This document shows positions 7,420 through 13,934 of a stretch of DNA of 64,000 nt, piece after piece. Origin of the DNA: JBAYJC01 sp041665285 (GTDB lineage: Bacteria; Patescibacteriota; Patescibacteriia; 2-12-FULL-60-25); NCBI GenBank assembly GCA_041665285.1, contig JBAYJC010000005.1, positions 1 to 64,000 on the forward strand. Direction: 5' to 3'. Each line of letters begins with the position of its first letter. The stretch's first letter is position 1. The position numbers were made by a program, and so were the translations under genes. The notes beneath the pieces were generated by a model, which was not told the DNA's origin, made no database searches, and saw only the letters and a program-made list of their open reading frames with translations.

Positions 7420-8496
7420 ATGCCTCTTCAGATTGGAATCGTTGGTCTGCCGAACGTGGGGAAATCCACGTTGTTTTCTGCAATTACGAAAAATCAGGTG
7501 GATTGTGCGAACTATCCATTCTGCACGATTGACCCAAATGTGGGGACGGTTGCGGTTCCAGACGAGCGCTTGGACAAGCTGGCGGCGTTTGATAAAAGCG
7601 CAAAGGTTGTCCCAACGGTCATTGAGTTTGTGGACATTGCCGGCTTGGTCAAAGGTGCGAGCGAAGGTCAGGGGCTTGGCAATAAGTTTTTGGCGAACAT
7701 CCGCGAGACAGACGCAATCGCGCAGGTCGTCCGCATCTTCGAAGACCCCAATGTCCTTCATGTTGATGGGTCGCTAAATCCTGCACGCGATGCCGAGACC
7801 ATCAACACAGAATTAGCTCTGGCAGATTTGGATGTTGTCTCAAAAAGAATCGGGAACGCAGAAAAGCAAGCCAAGTCTGGGATGACAAAACAGCTTGAGC
7901 AAGAAATCGCGTTATTGAAACGTGTTTTGGAAACGCTGAATACCGGAACCATGCTTCGTGATGTTGCATGGACAGACGAAGAGCGTGCACTTCTCAAGCC
8001 GTATTCGTTGCTGACCATGAAGCCCATGTTGTACGTGTTGAACGCCAGCGAGTCGCAAATCGCCGACGGTTCCTGGAAAAACGTGCCTCTTAAAGGACGA
8101 CTCGTACCTGTTTGCGTCAAGATGGAGGCAGAGCTCGCGTCCATGTCTGCAGAGGAAAAGAAAGAGTACCTCGCGACGGTTGGTCTCGAAGAGTCTGGAC
8201 TTGATCGTCTGATCAAAGAGGCATACGACGTGCTTGGTCTTATTACCTTTCTCACAAGTGGTCCGGATGAGGCGCGTGCATGGACGGTCGTCAAAGGCGC
8301 AAAAGCCCCGCAAGCCGCAGGAAGGATTCATACGGATTTTGAAAAGAATTTTATCCGCGTGGAAGTCACAAACTGGAAAGACTATCTTGAAAACGGCGGC
8401 GAAGCAGGTTGTCGCGCAAAGGCGCTGACACGCATTGAAGGCAAAGACTACGTCATGCAAGACGGCGACGTGTGTTACTTCCGGGTCGGAGCGTAA
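7420..8496 (+). CDS. ychF: YchF/OLA1 family ATPase
   Basis: 358 aa, usual length. Obg-related P-loop protein that prefers ATP and binds ribosomes. G1 motif GLPNVGKS at residues 9-16, G3 FVDIAGLVKGA, and the family's NxxE variant of the G4 motif (VLNASE), which accounts for ATP preference; the C-terminal TGS domain (TWTVVKG-type, FEKNFIRVEVTNW, VMQDGDVCYFRVGA) is intact. Start MPLQIGIVGLPNVG is the family start; longer upstream frame is spurious. No SD. Confidence 0.95.
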   Translation: MPLQIGIVGLPNVGKSTLFSAITKNQVDCANYPFCTIDPNVGTVAVPDERLDKLAAFDKSAKVVPTVIEFVDIAGLVKGASEGQGLGNKFLANIRETDAIAQVVRIFEDPNVLHVDGSLNPARDAETINTELALADLDVVSKRIGNAEKQAKSGMTKQLEQEIALLKRVLETLNTGTMLRDVAWTDEERALLKPYSLLTMKPMLYVLNASESQIADGSWKNVPLKGRLVPVCVKMEAELASMSAEEKKEYLATVGLEESGLDRLIKEAYDVLGLITFLTSGPDEARAWTVVKGAKAPQAAGRIHTDFEKNFIRVEVTNWKDYLENGGEAGCRAKALTRIEGKDYVMQDGDVCYFRVGA

Positions 8497-8523
8497 TCGC
8501 GTTGGACGCGATGGAGTCGACCT

Positions 8524-8572
8524 GTCCCGATCGGAGCATCGGGAAGGATCTTCGATCGGGACGGTCGGCTCA
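8524..8572. repeat. Palindromic element after ychF
   Basis: Perfect 10-bp inverted repeat GTCCCGATCG / CGATCGGGAC, with CGGAGCATCGGGAAGGATCT between the arms, which can itself fold. It lies between the ychF stop and its terminator. REP-like; I see only this copy in the window. Confidence 0.55.
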
Positions 8573-8582
8573 TTATATAAAC

Positions 8583-8611
8583 ACAAAATCCTCCGTTTGG
8601 AGGATTTTTGT
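8583..8611 (+). terminator. ychF terminator
   Basis: AAAATCCTCC-GTTT-GGAGGATTTT, strong and symmetric, so it may work in both directions. Confidence 0.85.
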
Positions 8612-8651
8612 GTCCTGCACCAACGCTCGATGTATCAAGCGTTCGTGGGGT

Positions 8652-8670
8652 GCTGACAGAATGTGTCAGC
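8652..8670 (-). terminator. 3'-end hairpin of 8691-8999, no U-tract
   Basis: GCTGACA-GAATG-TGTCAGC perfect stem. The same stem with another loop follows the next gene (9054-9074); both are preceded by GGGGT on the plus strand. It may be a processing or mRNA-end hairpin rather than an intrinsic terminator. Confidence 0.5.
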
Positions 8671-8690
8671 GGGTGAGAGGAAAGGGCGGG

Positions 8691-8999
8691 CTAGTTGTTG
8701 GTGGGGTGGGTGGCTGGGGTGAGGGGCTTGGACAGTCGGATGTAGGTGACCACGAAGTGGCCACCGACCGCCGCGGCCTGGCCGGGTTCGATCTCGGCCT
8801 CGTCGATGCACCCATTGAGCGGGTGTAGGACGCCCACGCGGACCTTCATGCCGTGGCCCTCGCCAGAGATGACGATGCCACCGTCCGACGTGCGGACCCT
8901 CATGTCGAAGCGACAGCCCGGCACCCGCACGACGCGGAAGTGGGACGGCGCACTCGCCGGGGTCCCGATGTCGAGGATCGCGATCTCGTTGAAGAACAT
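8691..8999 (-). CDS. Small orphan protein, likely all-beta
   Basis: 102 aa from MFFNEIAILDIG with GAGGAGG upstream. Alternating hydrophobic strands (HFRVVRVPG, GIVISGEGHGMKVRVGVL, GGHFVVTYIRL) suggest a beta sandwich. No signal peptide. No family recognised. Own SD; a probable promoter (TTGTCA near 9060) has a poor -10. Confidence 0.6.
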   Translation of the reverse strand: MFFNEIAILDIGTPASAPSHFRVVRVPGCRFDMRVRTSDGGIVISGEGHGMKVRVGVLHPLNGCIDEAEIEPGQAAAVGGHFVVTYIRLSKPLTPATHPTNN

Positions 9000-9053
9000 G
9001 GTCGAGCCTCCTCATCGCGCTCAAGCGACACTGCTTAAGCGCACTGCGGGGGT

Positions 9054-9074
9054 GCTGACAACGAACGTGTCAGC
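9054..9074 (-). terminator. 3'-end hairpin of 9087-9398, no U-tract
   Basis: GCTGACA-ACGAACG-TGTCAGC, the same stem as at 8652-8670. Confidence 0.5.
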
Positions 9075-9086
9075 AAAGAGGTGGGG

Positions 9087-9398
9087 TTAGTTCAGCGAGG
9101 GGGAGCGAGGCGGGGTAGGCGGGTTTGTGCTGTAGAAAATGATCTCAATCTTCCCGTATCCGTGAGTATCGAACTCACGAACACCGTCCTCGTACTCTTC
9201 GCGTTGTCCGTTCACGATGACGTAGCAGGTGGGGAACCTGCTGTCCTGATCGTTCAGACGCACGCGAGCGCTTACAAGCGTCTCGCCATCGTGCACCGTG
9301 AACTTGGTGAACTCTGTGTACGAGACTGTCCGCCGGGCGAGGAGACGGCGTGTGCGGGAGTCAACGACCCAGATTTCCGCATTCCTGATGTTCTTCAC
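9087..9398 (-). CDS. Small orphan protein, likely all-beta
   Basis: 103 aa from a GTG five bases after GGAGG. Several beta strands (AEIWVVDSRTRRLLARRTVS, TCYVIVNG, KIEIIFYST) and a Pro/Ser tail. Tandem with the gene at 8691, which has a similar size, predicted fold and the same 3' hairpin, so they may be an old duplicate pair, though sequence identity is low. A TACAAT box at 9459-9464 is the likely -10. Confidence 0.6.
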   Translation of the reverse strand: MKNIRNAEIWVVDSRTRRLLARRTVSYTEFTKFTVHDGETLVSARVRLNDQDSRFPTCYVIVNGQREEYEDGVREFDTHGYGKIEIIFYSTNPPTPPRSPSLN

Positions 9399-9518
9399 GT
9401 AAACCTCCGTCAGTAGTTGACGAGCACTGCGTTCGCAAACTCCTGGAGAGTGCCGAAATTGTATCCGTCGGCAACGGTGGGTGAGGGGAAGGGGCGGGTG
9501 GGGTCGGCAGGTTTTTCG

Positions 9519-9899
9519 TTAGCTCGAACGCTCGCGTCCTTTGACCGTTGCCTCGATGCGATCCGCAACGGCTCGCGGGTCCTCGCCGCGGAACGGGTCG
9601 TCCTTGGTTCGGAGCGCGGTGAGCGCATCCTCGAGTTGGACGCGGAGGTGGTCGCGCTCTTCGACGAGCCTGACCTCCGTGGCGGACGGGGCGTTCTGTT
9701 TGGTGAGCCTCCTCTGCTTGATCCACTCGACTAGCTTCTTGCCGAGGGGGATGATCACGAGCCAGGCGAGCGCGGATCCGGCTATGGCGCCCACGGCGAA
9801 CGACCGAGGCAACGGAGCACCGAAGGCCGCCCTTGCGACGACGATCGTGAGCATGCCGACGATGAAGATATACAGTAGCGTTCCCAGGATCTGTTTCAT
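9519..9899 (-). CDS. Small membrane protein with coiled-coil tail
   Basis: 126 aa; AAGGGACG before the ATG. Two transmembrane helices (about residues 4-24 and 34-52) and then a charged helical segment (VRLVEERDHLRVQLEDALTA) likely to be cytoplasmic and coiled. No family recognised. Confidence 0.6.
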   Translation of the reverse strand: MKQILGTLLYIFIVGMLTIVVARAAFGAPLPRSFAVGAIAGSALAWLVIIPLGKKLVEWIKQRRLTKQNAPSATEVRLVEERDHLRVQLEDALTALRTKDDPFRGEDPRAVADRIEATVKGRERSS

Positions 9900-9994
9900 C
9901 TTCCACGTCCCTTCGTTGCTTGTTCAGTATGCTCTTATCACCGATCACGTGGAGCGGTAGTCTGTCCTCCGCTCGTTTGAATCCTCGCGGCGCT

Positions 9995-10243
9995 TCAGCT
10001 GACCCGCGGCTGGGCCAGGCGGATCCGGTAGGTGCGGCGTCTGCGCCAGCGTCTCACTTTCCTCACGATCTTGGTGTAGATAGGGAACACGATGAGTGCA
10101 CCGAACGCAGTCGCGACAGCCGTCCGACCGCAGAACGGCCAGAAGGAGATCGTGCCGCCGCTCAGCTTCATGAGCACCGCGGCCGCAAACCCGATCAGGA
10201 AGCTCTGCACGAGGACGAACAGGATCTTGTTGAGTAATCTCAC
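9995..10243 (-). CDS. Small two-helix membrane protein
   Basis: 82 aa from a GTG after GGGAGG. Helices at about residues 5-26 and 33-57, then a strongly basic tail (KVRRWRRRRTYRIR). The layout matches the neighbour at 9519, apart from the tail charge. No family recognised. Confidence 0.6.
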   Translation of the reverse strand: MRLLNKILFVLVQSFLIGFAAAVLMKLSGGTISFWPFCGRTAVATAFGALIVFPIYTKIVRKVRRWRRRRTYRIRLAQPRVS

Positions 10244-10292
10244 GGCTTTCCTCCCATGCTTCTTCCGTCACGGATTGCGACGAAATCATAGA

Positions 10293-10321
10293 AGAATAAC
10301 ACAAAAAAGCGCTTTTGTCAA
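10293..10321 (-). promoter_or_regulatory. Promoter of 9995-10243
   Basis: Minus strand: TTGACA (10316-10321), 17-base spacer, TATTCT (10293-10298). Confidence 0.75.
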
Positions 10322-10357
10322 GCCGCTTGGGTGTACGAGTAATCATGTGTCCGCGTA

Positions 10358-10391
10358 TTGACAAAAAACATGATTCGTGGAACGCGGTAGA
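10358..10391 (+). promoter_or_regulatory. Shared motif promoter (copy 1) before comEC
   Basis: TTGACA (10358-10363), 14 bases, TGG, AACGCG (10381-10386), GTAGA. With a 17-base spacer the -10 position is AACGCG, not TATAAT-like, but it has a TG extension. The ATG of comEC follows GTAGAGT directly, so transcription would start at the start codon. Four other copies: 31394, 37994, 49906 and 62632. Confidence 0.7.
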
Positions 10392-10393
10392 GT

Positions 10394-11737
10394 ATGGAGC
10401 GACGTTTCCTTGTGTTTGCTACAGCCGCTGGTTGGCTGGGTTTAGCGTTTCTTGGTGGCATTCTCTTGCACTCGTTTTGGCCGTACGTCGCGGTTTCAGT
10501 TTTGGTCTTTGTGGCGGGGTCGGTCGTAGGAGTGGGGCTTGTTTCTAGCGGCTGGGTCAAGGTTATGCGACCAGCGACGTTCGTTGGGCTTATTCTTCTC
10601 TCGTTTTTGTTTGGTCTTTGGCGGTTTGACGCGGTTCGACCGTCTTTGCCGCGTGGGCTCAAGCCACTTTCATCAAAAGGTCTTGCGTATGTACCGGCGA
10701 GTGCGCGCGATCGTTTATCGCTGGGTGCTTGGAGAACGAGCCTCACGACACGTATCCAGACATTTTTTCCTGGCGACGAAGGCGCTTTGCTTTCGGGTAT
10801 TCTCTATGGTGAGCGCGGCTTATCAAAAGAGGCAAAGGACGATTTCCGTCGCGCTGGGCTTTTGCATATCATCGCGGTGTCTGGATCAAACGTAACGATT
10901 GTGGCAACGATCGTCATGCTTGGCCTGCTGGGTATCGGGCTCTCGCGACGGTTTGCGTTCTTGCTTTTCTCTTTTGTGCTGACCGTCTTTGTTCTGTTTG
11001 TCCAACCGTCTGCGTCTGTTGTTCGAGCGGCTATCATGGGCTGGTTGATCGAGCTTGCACCCGTGGTTGGACGACTGCCGCGCGCGTCCCGTCTGCTTTT
11101 AGTCGCGGCTGTCACGTTTTCATTTTGGAAACCATGGGCGCTCCTTTATGACGCAAGTTTTGCGCTTTCCTTTCTCGCGATGTGGGGTTTGCTCACATGG
11201 GGAAGGTGGATAGATGATCGTCTGCGGAATGTACTTCCTTGGGATTTGATCCGCGGCATTCTCGCGAGCACGATTGGCGCGACGGTGATGACGGTCCCGT
11301 ATGCGGCGTGGGCATTTGGCCAAGTGAGTGGTTTTGCGCTTGTGACAGGGCTCTTTGTCCTTCCGCTGATTCCATGGATCATGGGAGCGGGGACAGTCGC
11401 GCTGTTTCTTCCGTGTGCTATGACGGTTTTGCCTACGCGCGGCTTTTTGCTGGCTGTCCTCTCCATAGCACGACTTCCAGACATAATTGGATTTGGTTAT
11501 TGGTCGAACGTGTCGCTTGATTGGATGGAAATGTTGGGGTTGTATCTTCTGATCTTTGTTATTTGGCGCTTTATCAACAGTCGTAAGAGACTTATCCACA
11601 GAAAAGGGGATAACAAATCGCGAAAACTGTATTCGTTGGATGAACGTCCATCTGTTCTGACGAGCAGGACAGTTCTTTTGCAAGCGCTTTTGCCTTTTTC
11701 ACAAGAAGACGATAGGCGAAACGTTGATCGTACATAA
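10394..11737 (+). CDS. comEC: ComEC/Rec2 DNA-uptake channel, short form
   Basis: 447 aa. Inner-membrane channel that brings single-stranded DNA into the cell during transformation. Many transmembrane helices; the Competence-domain core GLLHIIAVSGSNVTI is at about residues 154-168, preceded by LSGILYGERG. The metallo-beta-lactamase domain found at the C-terminus of long ComEC proteins is absent; the protein ends in a charged tail. No SD; leaderless under the shared motif promoter at 10358, which it has in common with comM. Confidence 0.9.
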   Translation: MERRFLVFATAAGWLGLAFLGGILLHSFWPYVAVSVLVFVAGSVVGVGLVSSGWVKVMRPATFVGLILLSFLFGLWRFDAVRPSLPRGLKPLSSKGLAYVPASARDRLSLGAWRTSLTTRIQTFFPGDEGALLSGILYGERGLSKEAKDDFRRAGLLHIIAVSGSNVTIVATIVMLGLLGIGLSRRFAFLLFSFVLTVFVLFVQPSASVVRAAIMGWLIELAPVVGRLPRASRLLLVAAVTFSFWKPWALLYDASFALSFLAMWGLLTWGRWIDDRLRNVLPWDLIRGILASTIGATVMTVPYAAWAFGQVSGFALVTGLFVLPLIPWIMGAGTVALFLPCAMTVLPTRGFLLAVLSIARLPDIIGFGYWSNVSLDWMEMLGLYLLIFVIWRFINSRKRLIHRKGDNKSRKLYSLDERPSVLTSRTVLLQALLPFSQEDDRRNVDRT

Positions 11738-12020
11738 CAGAATCTTTGACCCTCGCTCTGTTCAACCGTATGGTGGAAATAAGGTTGCGAGAGCACAAGC
11801 AAGTCAAAGAAACGATGGCAGAATTCAGGAATGAATAAGGAGTGCGGCCTGGATTGTTGCCCTGTGCTGGTCACGAAACTGGCGCGGCAGAATAAGGATG
11901 AGTTGCTTCTACAGGAGTGCGGGGTATGTCGTCTCTCGTGGGGCATGAGCCTTGTGAAGACACGTCATGCATCCACACTGGCAACGTCGATTGACGACAA
12001 TGCCTCACAGTCATGGTTGA
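11738..12020. other. Region without a recognised gene, probable leader
   Basis: Between comEC and the leader hairpins of the gene at 12132. A 74-codon Cys-rich frame (11831-12055) has no suitable SD and runs into the hairpins, so I do not call it. No promoter with a good -10 was found; TTGACG at 11991 is the best -35. Confidence 0.4.
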
Positions 12021-12131
12021 GGAAGGATTGCTTCCTCTGCCCCTTACCTGCGTGACGCGTAGCGCACGTAAGGGGCAGTCGCCTCAGGCCAACTGGTCTG
12101 TGGTGACTGCCCTCCAACCACGGAGGGATCC
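12021..12131 (+). promoter_or_regulatory. Candidate RNA switch controlling 12132-12602
   Basis: Hairpin GGAAG/CTTCC (12021-12035); CTGCCCCTTAC (12037-12047) pairs perfectly with GTAAGGGGCAG (12068-12078). The latter overlaps GGGCAGTC (12073-12080), which pairs instead with GACTGCCC (12105-12112). CCTCC (12111-12115) can also pair with the SD GGAGG (12122-12126). The pairings exclude each other, the hallmark of a translational switch. Ligand or factor unknown. Confidence 0.55.
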
Positions 12132-12602
12132 ATGAACAGCTATCGTGATGGTGCGGGAATCGTGCAAGCGGCAGTGATGGCCACCGTAGGCCTGATTGCC
12201 ATGTTTGCCACAGCTCTTCTATCCATGGGATGCGCTGTTGCTCGCATGGAAGATGGCGACCTCTACGACAACCCAGAGGCAGTGCCAGTCGATGCTGGGC
12301 CTGCGGGTCAGGAATCTTCCGAACGTCTGGTTACGTTCGAGGATGTGCCTCGCGCGTTCGAAGATGCCGGACATCACGAGATGCTTTGCACGCCAGGACG
12401 ATGGTACGGCACGTGCTGTGATGATCCTTGGCCTGGGGCAAACGTCACGGGAAACCTCTGCCAGCCCGACGGCATGCACTTGGGCCCGTGCACCTGCATG
12501 CCAGGCGAGCGATGCGCGTATGACGGTGGCCGGCGCACATCTTCTTCGGGGAGTGGCCTTCTGTCGTCTTTTCCTTCATCGCGTTGCCCGTTCTTTCGCT
12601 GA
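12132..12602 (+). CDS. Secreted or lipid-anchored Cys-rich orphan
   Basis: 156 aa; GGAGGGATCC before the ATG. The hydrophobic segment at about 12-34 ends at Cys34 (LLSMGC), so it could be a lipoprotein signal, although the residue at -3 is not typical. The mature part is acidic and then Cys-rich (CTPGRWYGTCCDDPWPG, then CTCMPGERC), suggesting a disulfide-bonded extracytoplasmic domain. Expression may be set by the leader fold at 12021-12131. No family recognised. Confidence 0.65.
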   Translation: MNSYRDGAGIVQAAVMATVGLIAMFATALLSMGCAVARMEDGDLYDNPEAVPVDAGPAGQESSERLVTFEDVPRAFEDAGHHEMLCTPGRWYGTCCDDPWPGANVTGNLCQPDGMHLGPCTCMPGERCAYDGGRRTSSSGSGLLSSFPSSRCPFFR

Positions 12603-12603
12603 T

Positions 12604-12645
12604 ATGAGGGAGGTCATACTCGTTCCTGGGTCGCCTCCCTTCTTT
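12604..12645 (+). terminator. Terminator of 12132-12602
   Basis: GGGAGG/CCTCCC stem with a long loop, followed by TTCTTTT. Confidence 0.6.
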
Positions 12646-12672
12646 TATCCACTTGCGTGCTGTTGTACGGTC

Positions 12673-12701
12673 TTGTACCTTGCAACCATAGAACATAAAT
12701 A
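12673..12701 (+). promoter_or_regulatory. recA promoter
   Basis: TTGTAC (12673-12678), 17-base spacer, TAAATA (12696-12701). I see no clear LexA-type palindrome near it. Confidence 0.6.
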
Positions 12702-12729
12702 GAACGCTCATCCATTTTTTCATGCTCGT

Positions 12730-13818
12730 ATGTCTAAGAAATCCGAGGAACGTGATGGTCGGCGGTTAGCGGTACAGGGAGCCATTGATCAGATTCAAGA
12801 AAAGTTCGGCGAAGGTTCGATCATGCGCCTTGGAGAAGCGCGCAAGATGCAGGTAGAGGTTGTTCCCACGGGTTGTTTGTCTTTGGACCTTGCACTTGGT
12901 GTCTTCGGTGTTCCACGCGGACGTATTATCGAGGTGTTTGGTCCTGAAGCATCTGGTAAAACCACACTTGCTCAGCACATCATTGCCGAGGCACAGCGTA
13001 TGGGTGGCGTAGCGGCGTTTGTGGATGCAGAGCACGCGCTTGATCCGGATTATGCGCGTAAAATTGGCGTGAATGTTGATGAGATGCTCATTTCTCAACC
13101 GGACACAGGCGAGCAGGCACTCGACATCGTCGAAACGCTCGTGCGGTCGAATGCAGTGGACGTGATTGTAGTGGACTCGGTGGCCGCACTGACACCTAAA
13201 GCAGAAATCGAAGGCGAAATGGGCGATCAGCACATGGGATTGCAGGCGCGTCTCATGAGCCAAGCCCTTCGCAAACTCACGGGCATTATCTCGCGCTCAA
13301 GCTGTATCGTAATTTTCATCAACCAGATCCGCTTGAAGATCGGCGTCGTCTTCGGCAATCCAGAGACAACGACCGGCGGCACAGCGCTCAAGTTCTACTC
13401 TTCCATGCGCATTGAAGTGCGACGGTCTGCGCAAATCAAAATGGGGGAGCGCATCATTGGCAACCGTGTAAAGTGCAAAATCGTGAAAAACAAAGTAGCC
13501 GCACCATTCCGCACCTGCGAATTCGATATCATGTACAACGAGGGCATTTCCATTCCAGGCGACTTGCTTGATGCAGGCGTAGAGCTTGGCGTGGTGACAA
13601 AGAGCGGTAATTCTTACTCGTTTGAAAGTGAAAAGCTTGGTGTTGGACGCGAAAATGCCAAGATTGCTCTACGCCAGCGACAAGATTTGATGAAGCAAAT
13701 TCGCGAAAAGTGCATGGCCGCCTGGCAGGTGCGCGAAACATCAGATGCAGGCAAAGGAGCCGCTACGCCAAAACCACCAGAGGATGAAGAAGGCGAAGAA
13801 CCGCCGGTGGACGCGTAA
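12730..13818 (+). CDS. recA: RecA recombinase
   Basis: 362 aa. ATP-dependent strand exchange protein for recombination and repair; also loads on incoming DNA after ComEC uptake. Walker A GPEASGKT at residues 71-78, Walker B VIVVDSVAAL near 146, the L2/Gln region FINQIRLKIGVVFGNPETTT, and an acidic C-terminal tail (PPEDEEGEEPPVD). No SD; leader about 22 bases. Monocistronic with its own terminator. Confidence 0.97.
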   Translation: MSKKSEERDGRRLAVQGAIDQIQEKFGEGSIMRLGEARKMQVEVVPTGCLSLDLALGVFGVPRGRIIEVFGPEASGKTTLAQHIIAEAQRMGGVAAFVDAEHALDPDYARKIGVNVDEMLISQPDTGEQALDIVETLVRSNAVDVIVVDSVAALTPKAEIEGEMGDQHMGLQARLMSQALRKLTGIISRSSCIVIFINQIRLKIGVVFGNPETTTGGTALKFYSSMRIEVRRSAQIKMGERIIGNRVKCKIVKNKVAAPFRTCEFDIMYNEGISIPGDLLDAGVELGVVTKSGNSYSFESEKLGVGRENAKIALRQRQDLMKQIREKCMAAWQVRETSDAGKGAATPKPPEDEEGEEPPVDA

Positions 13819-13836
13819 AGAGGAAGAGGCGTTTTG

Positions 13837-13866
13837 GGGCCACGTCCGATGGGCGTGGTTTTTGTT
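13837..13866 (+). terminator. recA terminator
   Basis: GCCACG...CGTGGT stem followed by TTTTTGTTT. Confidence 0.75.
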
Positions 13867-13876
13867 TATGCGAAAA

Positions 13877-13890
13877 TCGGATCAGATCTG
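13877..13890. repeat. Fragment of the REP family
   Basis: CGGATCAGATCTG matches part of the REP repeats around the transposase gene at 31.4 kb. Short, so it may be chance. Confidence 0.3.
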
Positions 13891-13899
13891 TAAGTGCAC

Positions 13900-13928
13900 T
13901 GTGAAAGAAACGCAGGATAGGATACAAT
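13900..13928 (+). promoter_or_regulatory. ftsK promoter, leaderless
   Basis: TGTGAA (13900-13905), 17-base spacer, TACAAT (13923-13928). The expected start falls on the ATG at 13935. Confidence 0.6.
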
Positions 13929-13934
13929 CAAGAC

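Noticed and set aside
9410..9628. Minus-strand frame ending VADGYNFGTLQEFANAVLVNY
   Set aside because: The end looks protein-like, but the frame overlaps the 9519-9899 gene and has no SD; the same bases hold the TACAAT box of 9087-9398.
11592..11613. DnaA box TTATCCACA with a nearby TTATCCCC, as a replication origin
   Set aside because: Only one perfect box, inside the comEC coding sequence, with no cluster, AT-rich unwinding region or dnaA/dnaN nearby.
11831..12055. Plus-strand 74-codon Cys-rich frame
   Set aside because: No suitable SD and it overlaps the leader hairpins of the 12132 gene.
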